Assembly (NCBI GenBank): GCA_027592745.1 | Contig: JAQCLG010000009.1 | Coordinates: 1 to 47,876 of the forward strand | Direction of reading: 5' to 3' | Length of the DNA stretch: 47,876 nt | Source: Pseudomonadota bacterium | GTDB lineage: Bacteria > Pseudomonadota > Alphaproteobacteria > SP197 | Part shown: in pieces, positions 32,495 through 40,739 of the stretch | How the letters are laid out: every line of letters begins with the position of its first letter | Position numbering within the stretch: the first letter of the stretch is position 1 | The notes under the pieces: generated by a model | Database searches by the model: none | Told to the model about the DNA's origin: nothing | The model's input: only the letters and a program-made list of their open reading frames with translations | Position numbers and translations under genes: made by a program

Positions 32495-33886
32495 ATGACC
32501 CATCGAGCAAGCAACAGGATTCCCGCGACCGCGGCATGGCTTGCGCCCCTCCTGGTGTCTGCGCTGATGCTGGCCGGCTGCGCCTCCAAGGAGCGCGATT
32601 TCGAGGCCGCGCCCGTGCCGGAGGCAACCGTCGAACCCGAGGCGCTGGCCGAACCCGCCTTCACCGAATCGCCCGAAATCGATAGCGCGCCGCTGTCGGG
32701 CACCGCCGCGGCCAACTACGGCCAGGCCGCGCCGCTTACCCGGCGCATCGCCCTGGTGCTGCCGCTCACCGGACAATACGGCGGAGTCGGTTCCGACCTG
32801 CTCGATGCCGCGACCCTGGCGCTCTTCGACATCGGCGGGGAGCGCATGGAACTGGTGGTTGCCGATACCCAGGGCACGCCCGAGGGTGCGGCGGCCGCCG
32901 TGCGCCAGGTGCTGGCCGGTGAACCCGACCTGATCGTGGGACCGCTCTTCGCCCAGGAAGTGAGTGCGGCGGCACCGGTCGCAGAACAGGCTGCCATTCC
33001 CATGATCGCGCTGTCTTCCGACCTCACCGTCGCCGAACCCGGCGTCTATCTGCTCGGCATCGCCCCCGAGCAGCAGATCGACCGGGTGGTGGCCCATGCC
33101 GCCCAGCAGGGTTTCCTGCGCTTTGCCGTGCTTGCACCCCAGAGCGCCTTCGGCCGGCGCATGGCCGGCGCCATGGAGCAGGCGGTGGCGCAGAGCGGCG
33201 GCCAGGTGGTGCAACGCGCCTTCTACAATCCCGACGGCCTGGGCATCGAGGAGACGGTGCGCGAACTCACCCGCTACAAGGCGCGCCAGGCCGATCTGGA
33301 AGCCCAGATCGCCGAACTGCGCCTGCGCGGCGACGAGGTCTCGCTGGCCGCGATCGCCAGGCTGGAGGAGATGGAACAGGCCGGCACGGTCTCCTTCGAT
33401 GCCCTGCTCATCCCCGAATCGGGCTCGCTGCTGCGCGAACTGGCTGCCTGGCTCGGCTACTACGACGTCAATCCGACCCAGGTCCGCCTGATGGGTCTGG
33501 CCAACTGGAACGATCCCGGCCTGTTGCGCGAACCCCTGCTGCGCGGCGCCTGGTACGCCATGCCGCCCCAGGACCGGGCCGCCTGGTTCGACAGCCGCTT
33601 CGAAGCTGCCTACGGCAGCACGCCGCCCGCGGTGGCGGCCCTAGCCTATGACGCCATGGCCCTGGCGGCCGGCCTCGCGCGCGCCGGCAACGGCGGCGAT
33701 TTCAGCCAGGCCGTCGTGACCGACTGGCGCGGGTTCTCGGGCATCGAGGGCCTGTTCCGCTTCAACAGCGACGGCACCCCCGAACGTGGCCTGGTCGTGA
33801 TGGAGATCCAGCCCAGCGGCGCGGTCGTCGCCGACCCTGCGCCAACCTCCTTCCGCCCGGCGGCGGTGTCGATGCTGACCAACTAG
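32495..33886 (+). CDS. LpoA-like lipoprotein (Peripla_BP_6 family penicillin-binding protein activator)
   Basis: The 463-residue protein begins with a basic head and hydrophobic core and the lipobox LMLAGC (Cys29), so it should be a lipoprotein. A linker rich in Glu, Pro and Ala follows (residues 35-75). Then comes a periplasmic-binding-protein fold with RIALVLPLTGQYGGVGSDLLDAATLALFD, VADTQGTPEGAAAA and IVGPLFAQEV, and the second lobe has VRLMGLANWNDPGL and FRFNSDGTPERGLVVME. A helical, Glu/Arg-rich insert (about 255-305) interrupts the fold. Outer-membrane LpoA stimulates PBP1a in gammaproteobacteria; the alphaproteobacterial members' role is less certain. The gene is divergent from yraN and convergent with hemW. 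TAG ends it. Confidence 0.88.
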   Translation: MTHRASNRIPATAAWLAPLLVSALMLAGCASKERDFEAAPVPEATVEPEALAEPAFTESPEIDSAPLSGTAAANYGQAAPLTRRIALVLPLTGQYGGVGSDLLDAATLALFDIGGERMELVVADTQGTPEGAAAAVRQVLAGEPDLIVGPLFAQEVSAAAPVAEQAAIPMIALSSDLTVAEPGVYLLGIAPEQQIDRVVAHAAQQGFLRFAVLAPQSAFGRRMAGAMEQAVAQSGGQVVQRAFYNPDGLGIEETVRELTRYKARQADLEAQIAELRLRGDEVSLAAIARLEEMEQAGTVSFDALLIPESGSLLRELAAWLGYYDVNPTQVRLMGLANWNDPGLLREPLLRGAWYAMPPQDRAAWFDSRFEAAYGSTPPAVAALAYDAMALAAGLARAGNGGDFSQAVVTDWRGFSGIEGLFRFNSDGTPERGLVVMEIQPSGAVVADPAPTSFRPAAVSMLTN

Positions 33887-33932
33887 AACAGGATCGTTTC
33901 GGATTGACCCCGTCCGACGCGTGATTCTTGTT
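33887..33932. repeat. Imperfect inverted repeat between the convergent LpoA-like and hemW genes
   Basis: AACAGGATC (33887-33895) and GATTCTTGTT (33923-33932) pair with one bulge and a G:U pair. Inside, CGGA (33900-33903) pairs with TCCG (33913-33916). The stem lies between two gene ends and could act as a two-way terminator or be a copy of an intergenic repeat family. I see no second copy in this window. Confidence 0.3.
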
Positions 33933-33958
33933 ATGCTTCGTCTTGTTGGAGCCGCTTG

Positions 33959-35125
33959 TCAGAGCAGGCGCGCCAGCACGCCATTGAGCACCTGAAGCCC
34001 GGCGGCGGTGGCCCGCAGGCCCGTCGCATCGCGCACCAGCAGGCCGCCCGCGACAAGCGGCGCAAGGCGCGCTGGCGGCACGATGGCATCGAGCGGCTGC
34101 CCGGTGGCACGTTGCACATCGGCTTCGCTCAGGCCGGAGGTCAGGCGCAGGCCCATCATCAGCACTTCGATCACGCGATCCTCGCCGCTCACGGTCTCGG
34201 TCTGCGCCGTGCCGTGGCCCTGGGTCTCGACGCCGGCGAGCCAGGTCTCGGGCGCCCTTTCCTGGCGCCGTGCGATGCTGGTGCCGCCCGGCTCGTTGAG
34301 CCGGCCGTGGGCGCCCGGGCCGACGCCGACCCACTCGCCCGACCGCCAGTAGACGATGTTGTGACGGCTCTCCTGCCCCGGCCGGGCATGGTTGGAAACC
34401 TCGTAGGCCGGCAGGCCCGCGGCCTGGGTCATCACCTGGGTCGCCTCGTACATGGCAGCCTGATCGTCCTCGACCGGCAGCACCAGCTCGCCCCGGCGGT
34501 GCAGCGTGTGGAAGGCGGTGCCGGGTTCGATGGTGAGCTGGTAGAGCGAGAGGTGGTCGGTGCCGAAGGCGAGCACGCGGGCGAGTTCGGCCTCCCATGC
34601 CGCCGGACTCTGGCCGGGGCGCGCATAGATCAGATCGAAGGACATGCGCGGAAAGTGCCGGCGCGCGAGGGCGATGGCGGCCAGCGCCTCGGCTCTGTCG
34701 TGGCGCCGGCCCAGCGCCTTGAGCGCGGCATCGTCGAGCGCCTGGACGCCCAGCGAGACGCGTCCCACCCCGGCGGCGCGATAACCCGCGAAACGGCCCG
34801 CTTCGACGCTGCCGGGATTGGCCTCCAGCGTCACCTCGACGCCGTCCGCGACCGGCCAGGCCGCGGCGATGGCGTCAAGCGCGGCGCCAACCGTCGCCGG
34901 ATTCATCAGCGATGGCGTGCCGCCGCCGAAGAAGATGCTGGTGACGGTGCGGCCGGGGGCCAGGCCTGCCATGTGTCCGATCTCGGCGACCAGGCCGGCG
35001 CGCCAGCGCGGCTCGTCGATCGCCTCGCGGACATGGCTGTTGAAGTCGCAATAAGGGCATTTCGACTGGCAGAACGGCCAGTGGACATAAACCCCGAAAC
35101 CGGGGCCGGCGCTGGTCGTGTTCAT
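33959..35125 (-). CDS. hemW: Radical SAM protein HemW (coproporphyrinogen dehydrogenase-like; heme chaperone)
   Basis: The 388-residue protein has FGVYVHWPFCQSKCPYCDFNSH near the start. Cys19, Cys23 and Cys26 form CxxxCxxC for the 4Fe-4S cluster and SAM. IFFGGGTPSLM near residue 65 is the SAM-binding GGTP motif. GRVSLGVQALDDAALKALGRRHDRAEA follows, and RHNIVYWRSGEWVGVGPGAHG is the HemW-specific C-terminal part. HemW is a heme-binding chaperone rather than a true coproporphyrinogen oxidase; distinction from HemN rests on length and the C-terminal form. ATG 35125 was chosen. It is the last gene of the rph-rdgB-hemW operon, 51 bases after rdgB. Confidence 0.95.
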   Translation of the reverse strand: MNTTSAGPGFGVYVHWPFCQSKCPYCDFNSHVREAIDEPRWRAGLVAEIGHMAGLAPGRTVTSIFFGGGTPSLMNPATVGAALDAIAAAWPVADGVEVTLEANPGSVEAGRFAGYRAAGVGRVSLGVQALDDAALKALGRRHDRAEALAAIALARRHFPRMSFDLIYARPGQSPAAWEAELARVLAFGTDHLSLYQLTIEPGTAFHTLHRRGELVLPVEDDQAAMYEATQVMTQAAGLPAYEVSNHARPGQESRHNIVYWRSGEWVGVGPGAHGRLNEPGGTSIARRQERAPETWLAGVETQGHGTAQTETVSGEDRVIEVLMMGLRLTSGLSEADVQRATGQPLDAIVPPARLAPLVAGGLLVRDATGLRATAAGLQVLNGVLARLL

Positions 35126-35176
35126 GGCGATGCGGTCATGGCGCAGTTCGAAGACGATCCGGTTCGCACGCCCCGT

Positions 35177-35782
35177 TCAATGGAAATCCGCCGCACCCAG
35201 CAGGCGTGCGAAGGCACGGGCGCGGTGGTTGTGCGCCTTCTTCTCGGCAGGGGCCATCTCGCCGAAGGTCCGGCTCCCGCCATCGGGCACGAAGATCGGG
35301 TCGTAGCCGAAGCCGTTGCCACCGCGCGGGGGAAACTCCAGATGCCCGTCGACGCAGCCCTCGAAGACCCGTTCGCTGCCATCGGGCCAGGCCAGGGCCA
35401 GAACGCAGTGAAAGCTGGCGCGCCGGTCGGGATCGTCGCCCAGCGCCTCCTCGACCTTCTTCATCGCCAGCCTGAAATCCCGCTCCGGTCCGGCCCAGCG
35501 GGCCGAGTGGATGCCGGGTTTGCCGCCCAGTGCGGCGACCGACAGCCCCGAATCGTCCGACAGCGCGGGCAGGCCGCTGCCCCGTGCGGCGGCATGGGCC
35601 TTGAGCAGGGCGTTGGCGACATAGGTGTCGCCGGTCTCCTCCGGTTCGGGCAGGCCGAGCGTGCCGGCGCCGACCACCGCAACGCCCAGCGGGGCCATCA
35701 GCTCCTCGAGTTCGACCAGCTTGCCGGCGTTGTGGCTCGCCAGCACCAGGCGCGGCGGCAGCACGAGCAGATCGGCGCTCAC
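35177..35782 (-). CDS. rdgB: RdgB/HAM1 family XTP/dITP diphosphatase (non-canonical purine NTP pyrophosphatase)
   Basis: The 201-residue enzyme removes dITP, dXTP and XTP from the nucleotide pool. Typical motifs are [18 protein letters not shown] near the start (the S-x-N-x-G-K loop), [23 protein letters not shown] in the middle, [13 protein letters not shown], and the end [23 protein letters not shown]. It starts with GTG 35782, which overlaps the rph TGA by GTGA, so translation is coupled to rph. Length and motifs match the family. The cytoplasmic protein usually acts as a dimer. Confidence 0.94.
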   Translation of the reverse strand: MSADLLVLPPRLVLASHNAGKLVELEELMAPLGVAVVGAGTLGLPEPEETGDTYVANALLKAHAAARGSGLPALSDDSGLSVAALGGKPGIHSARWAGPERDFRLAMKKVEEALGDDPDRRASFHCVLALAWPDGSERVFEGCVDGHLEFPPRGGNGFGYDPIFVPDGGSRTFGEMAPAEKKAHNHRARAFARLLGAADFH

Positions 35783-36498
35783 AGCCCGAGCGCGGCCTTC
35801 TGGTGCCCGACCAGCTCGGCGATGCCCTGGCCCGCCAGTTCCATCAGGCGATCGAGCGCGGCGCGGTCGAAGGTGGCGCCCTCCGCCGTGGCCTGGACCT
35901 CGACGATCAGGCCCTTGCCGGTCATGACGAAGTTGGCATCGGCGTGCGCCTTGGAATCCTCGGCATAGTCGAGGTCGAGCACGGGCACGCCTTCGTGGAT
36001 GCCGCAGGAGACCGCCGCGACATGGTCGGTCAGCGGCAACGCCTTGAGATCGCCGGCCGCAACCAGGCGGGCGAGTGCGGCATGGAGGGCGACATAACTG
36101 CCTGTGATCGCGGCGGTACGGGTGCCGCCGTCGGCCTGGATGACATCGCAATCGACACGGATCTGGCGCTCGCCCAAGGCGACCAGGTCAGTGACGGCGC
36201 GCAGGCTGCGCCCGATCAGGCGCTGGATCTCCTGGGTGCGGCCCGACTGCTTGCCTCGCGCGGCCTCGCGGTCGGTGCGGGTGTTGGTCGAGCGCGGCAG
36301 CATGCCGTATTCGGCCGTGACCCAGCCACGGCCCTCGCCGCGCAGCCAGGGCGGCACGCGCTCCTCGATCGAGGCGGTGCACAGCACGTGGGTGTCCCCG
36401 AAGCGGGCCATGCAGGAACCCTCGGCATGTTTGGAGAAGCCGGGTTCGAGGCGGATCGTGCGCAGCGCGTCGGCGGCGCGGCCTGAGGGGCGGTTCAT
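35779..36498 (-). CDS. rph: Ribonuclease PH
   Basis: The 239-residue phosphorolytic exoribonuclease trims tRNA 3' ends; it forms a hexameric ring. Sequence marks are [69 protein letters not shown] (an Arg-rich RNA-binding and catalytic stretch), [17 protein letters not shown], and [21 protein letters not shown], with the metal-ligand Asp residues. All the expected elements are present and in order. ATG 36498. It heads the rph-rdgB-hemW operon and is divergent from hrcA, with 207 bases between them. Confidence 0.96.
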   Translation of the reverse strand: MNRPSGRAADALRTIRLEPGFSKHAEGSCMARFGDTHVLCTASIEERVPPWLRGEGRGWVTAEYGMLPRSTNTRTDREAARGKQSGRTQEIQRLIGRSLRAVTDLVALGERQIRVDCDVIQADGGTRTAAITGSYVALHAALARLVAAGDLKALPLTDHVAAVSCGIHEGVPVLDLDYAEDSKAHADANFVMTGKGLIVEVQATAEGATFDRAALDRLMELAGQGIAELVGHQKAALGL

Positions 36499-36605
36499 GG
36501 TGGTTCTCTTCTGTCGCGGTGCGTCGGGTTCGAGTGGCGCGGAACCTAGAGCGGAATGGCCGGGGAGGGAACCGTGCGCCCTCGGCCATGCGCCACCGCC
36601 GCCCG

Positions 36606-36634
36606 TTGACCTTGGCCGGGCCACCCCCTACATC
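36606..36634 (+). promoter_or_regulatory. Sigma-70-like promoter candidate for hrcA-grpE
   Basis: TTGACC at 36606-36611 and TACATC at 36629-36634 are 17 bases apart, with partial matches to -35 and -10 consensus. They lie about 70 bases upstream of hrcA. No CIRCE-type inverted repeat (TTAGCACTC and its complement) is seen between rph and hrcA, so HrcA does not appear to autoregulate here. Confidence 0.4.
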
Positions 36635-36705
36635 ACGGGTACCGGCTGCGACAGCAGAGCGCCCCGGTTGCTGCACGCAACGGCGCCGGAACGGGCCAGA
36701 ACACC

Positions 36706-37743
36706 ATGATCCAGGAGCTCAACGACCGCTCGCGCGAGATTTTCCGCATCCTCGTCGACGAATACGTCGCGACCGGGGAGCCGGTCGGCTCGCGCACGAT
36801 CTCGCGCCGTCTGCAGGGACCGCTCTCGGCCGCCTCGGTGCGCAATGTCATGGCCGATCTGGCCGAACTGGGCCTGCTTTCCTCGCCGCACGCCTCGGCC
36901 GGGCGGATTCCAACCGAGCCGGGCCTGCGCCTGTTCGTCGAATCGCTGCTCCAGGTCGGCGACCTCTCGCGCGAGGAGCGCGAGGCCATCGAAGGCGCCT
37001 GCGAGGGTGCCGGGCGAACCTACGAGGAAGTCCTGGGTGCGGCCTCTGCCCTGCTTTCGGGACTTTCCCAGCATGCCGGCGTGGTCGTTGCCCCAAAGCA
37101 GGAGGCGCCCTTCAAGCATGTCGAGTTCGTCTCCCTGGCGCCCGACCGCGCCCTGGTCATCGTCGTGCTGGAATCGGGCGCGGTCGAGAACCGCGTCATC
37201 GACCTGCCGCCGGGCATCACGCCGGCGATGCTGACGCGGGCGGGCAACTACCTTTCCGCCCGCCTGGCCGGGCGCACCCTCGACCAGGCCCAGGGCGAGG
37301 TGAACCTGGAACTGACGCGCCACGAAGCCGAACTCGACGAGCTTTCCCAGCGGGTCGTCGAGGCCGGGCTGGCGACCTGGTCGGGCGACGGCGAGGGGCC
37401 GGCGACGCTGATCGTGCGCGGCCAGGCCAACCTGCTCAACGACGTGCGCGCCCTTTCCGACATCGAGCGCATCCGCGACCTGTTCGAGAAGCTCGACCAG
37501 AACCGCCACATGATGCGCCTGCTGCAGCTCACCCACGACGCGCCGGGCGTCTCGATCTTCATCGGCGCCGACAACTCCATTTTCCAGCTTTCGGGTTGCT
37601 CGACCATCGTCGCCCCGGTATCGGATCAGGGCGGACGATTCGTCGGCGCCCTGGGCGTGATCGGGCCGACGCGCATGAACTATGCCCGCATCATTCCCAT
37701 GGTCGACTACACCTCCAAGGTGGTCAGCCGCCTGCTTGGATAG
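36706..37743 (+). CDS. hrcA: Heat-inducible transcription repressor HrcA
   Basis: The 345-residue repressor binds CIRCE elements, classically before groES-groEL. The N-terminal winged-helix part reads LNDRSREIFRILVDEYVATGEPVGSRTISRRL, and ASVRNVMADLAELGLLSSPHASAGRIPTE follows as the second helix-turn-helix part with the family motif. The C-terminal GAF-like domain ends with VIGPTRMNYARIIPMVDYTSKVVSRLL, which is nearly invariant in the family. Length matches. It starts at ATG 36706 and ends in TAG. grpE follows after about 90 bases; hrcA-grpE is a common pair. The binding partner would be the GroEL chaperone, whose genes are not in this window. Confidence 0.96.
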   Translation: MIQELNDRSREIFRILVDEYVATGEPVGSRTISRRLQGPLSAASVRNVMADLAELGLLSSPHASAGRIPTEPGLRLFVESLLQVGDLSREEREAIEGACEGAGRTYEEVLGAASALLSGLSQHAGVVVAPKQEAPFKHVEFVSLAPDRALVIVVLESGAVENRVIDLPPGITPAMLTRAGNYLSARLAGRTLDQAQGEVNLELTRHEAELDELSQRVVEAGLATWSGDGEGPATLIVRGQANLLNDVRALSDIERIRDLFEKLDQNRHMMRLLQLTHDAPGVSIFIGADNSIFQLSGCSTIVAPVSDQGGRFVGALGVIGPTRMNYARIIPMVDYTSKVVSRLLG

Positions 37744-37835
37744 AACACAGGGTTCGAACGCTGGGATCGCGGGCCCCGCGACCCCATGTGTGAGGCCGAA
37801 CCCACGACACCACGACCGTTGCGTTGCGAGAAACC

Positions 37836-38456
37836 ATGATGAACGAACAGGACAAGCCCGAGCGGGACGACGAGAACACCCGCCGCCGCCACGAGGCCGC
37901 CAACGACGAGGCCCGCGACCCCGCGAGCGAAGCCACGCTGGACGCGCTGGCCGAGGCGCTGGGTGCGGGAGCCGCCGACAGCCCGCGCATCGCCGAACTG
38001 GAAGGCCAGGTCGACGACCTGACCGACCGCCTGCTGCGCGCCGCGGCCGAGACCGAGAACGTGCGCCGGCGCGCCGAGAAGGAGCGCGACGACCTGCGCA
38101 AGTTTGCCGTGCAGAAGTTCGCCGAGGACATGCTGGCCGTGGCCGACAACCTGAAGCGAGCGCTCGACGCGATTCCCGCCGAGGGTCACGACGATCCGGC
38201 CGTGAAGGCCCTGGTGGAGGGCGTCGAGCTGACCGGGCGCGAACTGGCTGGCGCCATGGAACGCCACGGCATCCGCCCGATCGCGGCGGCCGACCAGCGC
38301 TTCGATCCCAACGTGCACCAGGCGGTGTTCGAGGTCGAAAGCGCCGATGCCGGCCCCGGCACCGTCGTCCAGGTCCTGCGCGACGGCTACACCATCCACG
38401 ACCGCCTGCTGCGCGCCGCCATGGTCGGCGTCGCCAAGGCACCCGCCGCGGGCTGA
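37836..38456 (+). CDS. grpE: Nucleotide exchange factor GrpE
   Basis: The 206-residue protein releases ADP from DnaK. A charged, disordered lead (about 45 residues, rich in Glu, Asp, Arg) precedes a long coiled coil with IAELEGQVDDLTDRLLRAAAETENVRRRAEKERDDLRKFAVQKFAEDML-type heptads (residues 48-95). Then come VADNLKRALDAIP and the beta domain with FDPNVHQAVFEVESADAGPGTVVQVLRDGYTIHDRLLRAAMVGVAK. All parts are in order. The start is ATG 37836 (MMNEQDKPERDD) or the next ATG. It follows hrcA by 92 bases and is followed by two strong hairpins. Confidence 0.95.
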   Translation: MMNEQDKPERDDENTRRRHEAANDEARDPASEATLDALAEALGAGAADSPRIAELEGQVDDLTDRLLRAAAETENVRRRAEKERDDLRKFAVQKFAEDMLAVADNLKRALDAIPAEGHDDPAVKALVEGVELTGRELAGAMERHGIRPIAAADQRFDPNVHQAVFEVESADAGPGTVVQVLRDGYTIHDRLLRAAMVGVAKAPAAG

Positions 38457-38501
38457 CGCTGCAACCCGAGGCCGCCGGAAAACACCATCCTCACAACGGA
38501 A

Positions 38502-38535
38502 GAAGCCGCCATGCGGGGGGATGCGCGGCGGCTTC
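38502..38535 (+). terminator. Hairpin 1 downstream of grpE
   Basis: GAAGCCGCC (38502-38510) and GGCGGCTTC (38527-38535) are perfect 9-base arms around a 16-base loop. It lies 46 bases after grpE and 50 bases before the end of the convergent PRC-barrel gene. There is no T-run, so it may be a GC-type terminator or a processing signal for both transcripts. Confidence 0.5.
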
Positions 38536-38540
38536 CGGGG

Positions 38541-38569
38541 GGACGTCCGGTACGGGCGGCCGGACGTCC
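38541..38569. terminator. Hairpin 2 downstream of grpE (perfect 10-bp stem)
   Basis: GGACGTCCGG (38541-38550) and CCGGACGTCC (38560-38569) are perfect arms around nine bases. Each arm also holds the palindrome GGACGTCC, so the arms are direct repeats of an inner palindrome. It is only five bases beyond hairpin 1. Together the two could stop transcription from either side. Confidence 0.5.
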
Positions 38570-38585
38570 GGGGGAGCGGGTCGAA

Positions 38586-39269
38586 TCAGATGTTGGTGTC
38601 GAAGTAGGCCTGGTTGCTCTCGACCCACGTCGGATCGTTGAGCGAGGACATGTCGTCGCGCTCGAAGCGGGGAGCGGCCTCGAAGGCGTCCTCGGAAATG
38701 TCGAGCACCAGGACGTCGCGGCTCTCGGTCAGACGCAGCGAGGAGAGCGGCACGGCGACCTGTTCCTCGCCGATGCCGAGGAAGCCGCCATAGGCGACGA
38801 TGGCATAGGACGTGCCGGCATCGCTGGTGGCGACGACGACGTCATCGACCTCGCCCAGGTCCTCGTTCTCCATGTTGCGGATGTCACGCCCGATCAGCTC
38901 GTCGGCGCGCAGCACCCCTTGCAGCTCGGCGACGCTCACCGCAGCAGTCAGGGTTTCCCTGCGGCTCTCGGCGTCCACCGCATCGGCCGCGTTCTGGGCC
39001 TCCTCGTGGCGCTCGTTGGCAATCGTCTCCATGGCATCGACGACATCCTCGCAGGCGTCGTCCTGGCCGTTGCGCTCCAGGATCAGCGCGGCCGAGCGCA
39101 GGTCGCGGAGGTCGCGCTGGGTGTTGGCGTCCAGGCTGGCGCGCACCTCGGGCTGGTTGCGCAGCCAGGCGTCGTTCTCCTGAAGGTCGGTCGCGCAATC
39201 GGCGGCCACGGCGGGCAGCGCCAGGAACATCGTGGTGGAGGCAGCCAGTGCAGCAGTGCGGAACTTCAG
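38586..39269 (-). CDS. Secreted PRC-barrel domain protein, apparent CTG start
   Basis: The protein of about 227 residues starts, I think, at CTG 39269..39267, with GGGAG six bases upstream. It opens as M-K-F-R-T-A-A-L-A and has a proper signal peptide ending AVAA-D. The first in-frame ATG (39230) would lose the basic N-terminus and most of the signal. A Cys-containing helical part follows (CATDLQENDAWLRNQPEVR through GQDDACEDV; the two Cys may pair). A PRC-barrel region ends it: GVLRADELIGRDIRN, AIVAYGGFLGIGEEQVAVPLSSLR. The part is exported to the periplasm. CTG starts are rare in bacteria, so a sequence change from ATG is also possible. The neighbour upstream, separated by 72 bases, is a histidine kinase's end. 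Confidence 0.7.
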   Translation of the reverse strand: MKFRTAALAASTTMFLALPAVAADCATDLQENDAWLRNQPEVRASLDANTQRDLRDLRSAALILERNGQDDACEDVVDAMETIANERHEEAQNAADAVDAESRRETLTAAVSVAELQGVLRADELIGRDIRNMENEDLGEVDDVVVATSDAGTSYAIVAYGGFLGIGEEQVAVPLSSLRLTESRDVLVLDISEDAFEAAPRFERDDMSSLNDPTWVESNQAYFDTNI

Positions 39270-39341
39270 CGCAGTCTCCCGGTCCTGTTGTTCGGTTGCG
39301 CCCCTTGACGGACGCTCCCCTCTTCAACAACGAACCGGGCC

Positions 39342-40739
39342 CTACGTTCCCGCCTGCCCCGATTGCGGCCCGCCGGGCAGGCTGGCGCGCGCCATCAGGC
39401 CGCCGTCATCGCGTGCGTCCAGCACGACATCGCCGCCATGTGCACGCAGGATCGAACGTGCCACGCCCAGACCCAGGCCGGTGCCGCCGGTGGCACGGTT
39501 GCGCGAAGGATCGCCGCGCATAAAGGGGCGAAACATCGCCTCGCGCTCGGCTTGCGGAATGCCAGGACCGCGGTCGGCCACGACGATCGCGATACCCTCC
39601 CGGGTCGCCTCGAGCGCCACGTCGGCGCGGCCGCCATAGCGGATAGCGTTGTCGGCCAGGTTGGCGAGGGCGCGGCGCAGGGCGACCGGGCGGCACTGGA
39701 CGACCAGCCGCTCAGGCCCGTCGTAGGCCACTGCCTTGCCGGCATCGGTCAGGTCGTCGACCAGGCTCTTGACCAGGGCGGCGAGGTCGACCTTCTGGCG
39801 CGGCTCGCGGGAGGCCTCGCCGCGCGCGGCATCGAGTGATTCGCGCAGCATGACCTCCATGTCCGAAAGGTCCTCCAGCGCCTTGCCCCGCTGCACGGGA
39901 TCCTCGATCTCCTCGGCGCGCAGGCGCAGGCGGGTAATGACCGTGCGCAGGTCGTGGGAGAGGGCCGCAAGCATCACGGAGCGATCGTTGACCATGCCGC
40001 GCAGGCGTTCCTGCATGGTGTTGAAGGCCGCGGCCGCCTTGCGCATCTCGCGCGAGCCTGTCTCCGGCAGGGGCGGGGCATCGAGATCTCTCGAGAGCCG
40101 TTCGGCGGCACCGCCCAGAGTGCGCAGGGGCCGCGTCATGCGCGCGGCAACGATCATGGCGACCGCAACGATGGCGATGACGACCAGCGCCAGGGCGACG
40201 ATCGCGAAGGTACCCGGCGGCGTCGCCAGCGGCCGGGCTGGCGCGGCCGCCACCACCCAGCCGCCGCCGTCGAGCGGCAGGGCCACGATCAGCGTGTAGA
40301 AGCCGCGGTGCCAGTCCCGCGGATCGAGCGCATGGGGGCTTTCGCCCGGCTCGAAGGGCGGTGGCTGGCCCGGCGCGGCACGTACGAAGACCCCATCCAG
40401 CCCGACCGGCACGGCTGCCAGAGCAGCCTGCTCAATCGCCGCGCCATGGGGCCAGCGGGCACCGCCGGGACGGGGCGGGCGCGGTGCCAGCCAGACGCGG
40501 AAACCGCGGTCGTGGAAACGCGCCAGCACCGCCTCGCGGTTGTCGGGTTCGGCGGCATCGAGTGCGCCCGCCATGGCAACCGCACGGTCCATCACCGAAC
40601 GGGCAAAGGATTCCTGGGCGGCAACCTCGCGGTCGCGCGAACTGACAATGCCGCCGACGCCGACCACGGCGATGATCGCGGCCGCGACCAGCAGGACGAC
40701 GCCCGCGGTGTTGCCCCAGCCGTGACGGGCGAGCTTCAT
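39342..40739 (-). CDS. Sensor histidine kinase, EnvZ-like
   Basis: The 465-residue inner-membrane kinase has TM1 (residues 12-32), a periplasmic sensor of about 130 residues, TM2 (around 180-205, AIVALALVVIAIVAVAMIVAA), and a HAMP-type linker (RMTRPLRTLGGAAERLSRDL). His262 is the phosphorylated residue in ALSHDLRTVITRLRLRAEE. The ATPase domain has NLADNAIRYGG (N box), VADRGPGIP (G1) and GTGLGLGVA (G2). The usual Pro after HDLRT is Val. The periplasmic part is rich in Pro and Ala and has no obvious ligand motif. ATG 40739 overlaps the response regulator's TGA by ATGA, so this is the second gene of a kinase-regulator operon. Confidence 0.92.
   Translation of the reverse strand: MKLARHGWGNTAGVVLLVAAAIIAVVGVGGIVSSRDREVAAQESFARSVMDRAVAMAGALDAAEPDNREAVLARFHDRGFRVWLAPRPPRPGGARWPHGAAIEQAALAAVPVGLDGVFVRAAPGQPPPFEPGESPHALDPRDWHRGFYTLIVALPLDGGGWVVAAAPARPLATPPGTFAIVALALVVIAIVAVAMIVAARMTRPLRTLGGAAERLSRDLDAPPLPETGSREMRKAAAAFNTMQERLRGMVNDRSVMLAALSHDLRTVITRLRLRAEEIEDPVQRGKALEDLSDMEVMLRESLDAARGEASREPRQKVDLAALVKSLVDDLTDAGKAVAYDGPERLVVQCRPVALRRALANLADNAIRYGGRADVALEATREGIAIVVADRGPGIPQAEREAMFRPFMRGDPSRNRATGGTGLGLGVARSILRAHGGDVVLDARDDGGLMARASLPGGPQSGQAGT

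Noticed and set aside
33956-35968. Long plus-strand open frame across hemW and rdgB
   Set aside because: It is antisense to well-conserved genes and has no family match or ribosome site.
36611-36633. A sigma-32 promoter before hrcA (CTTG with CCTACAT)
   Set aside because: The spacing is only 12 bases, against 17-18 in the alphaproteobacterial consensus. The overlapping TTGACC-N17-TACATC is a better reading.
36499-36705. CIRCE element for HrcA autoregulation
   Set aside because: Neither this gap nor the dnaK upstream region contains TTAGCACTC or its complement. The HrcA target, probably groESL, is elsewhere.
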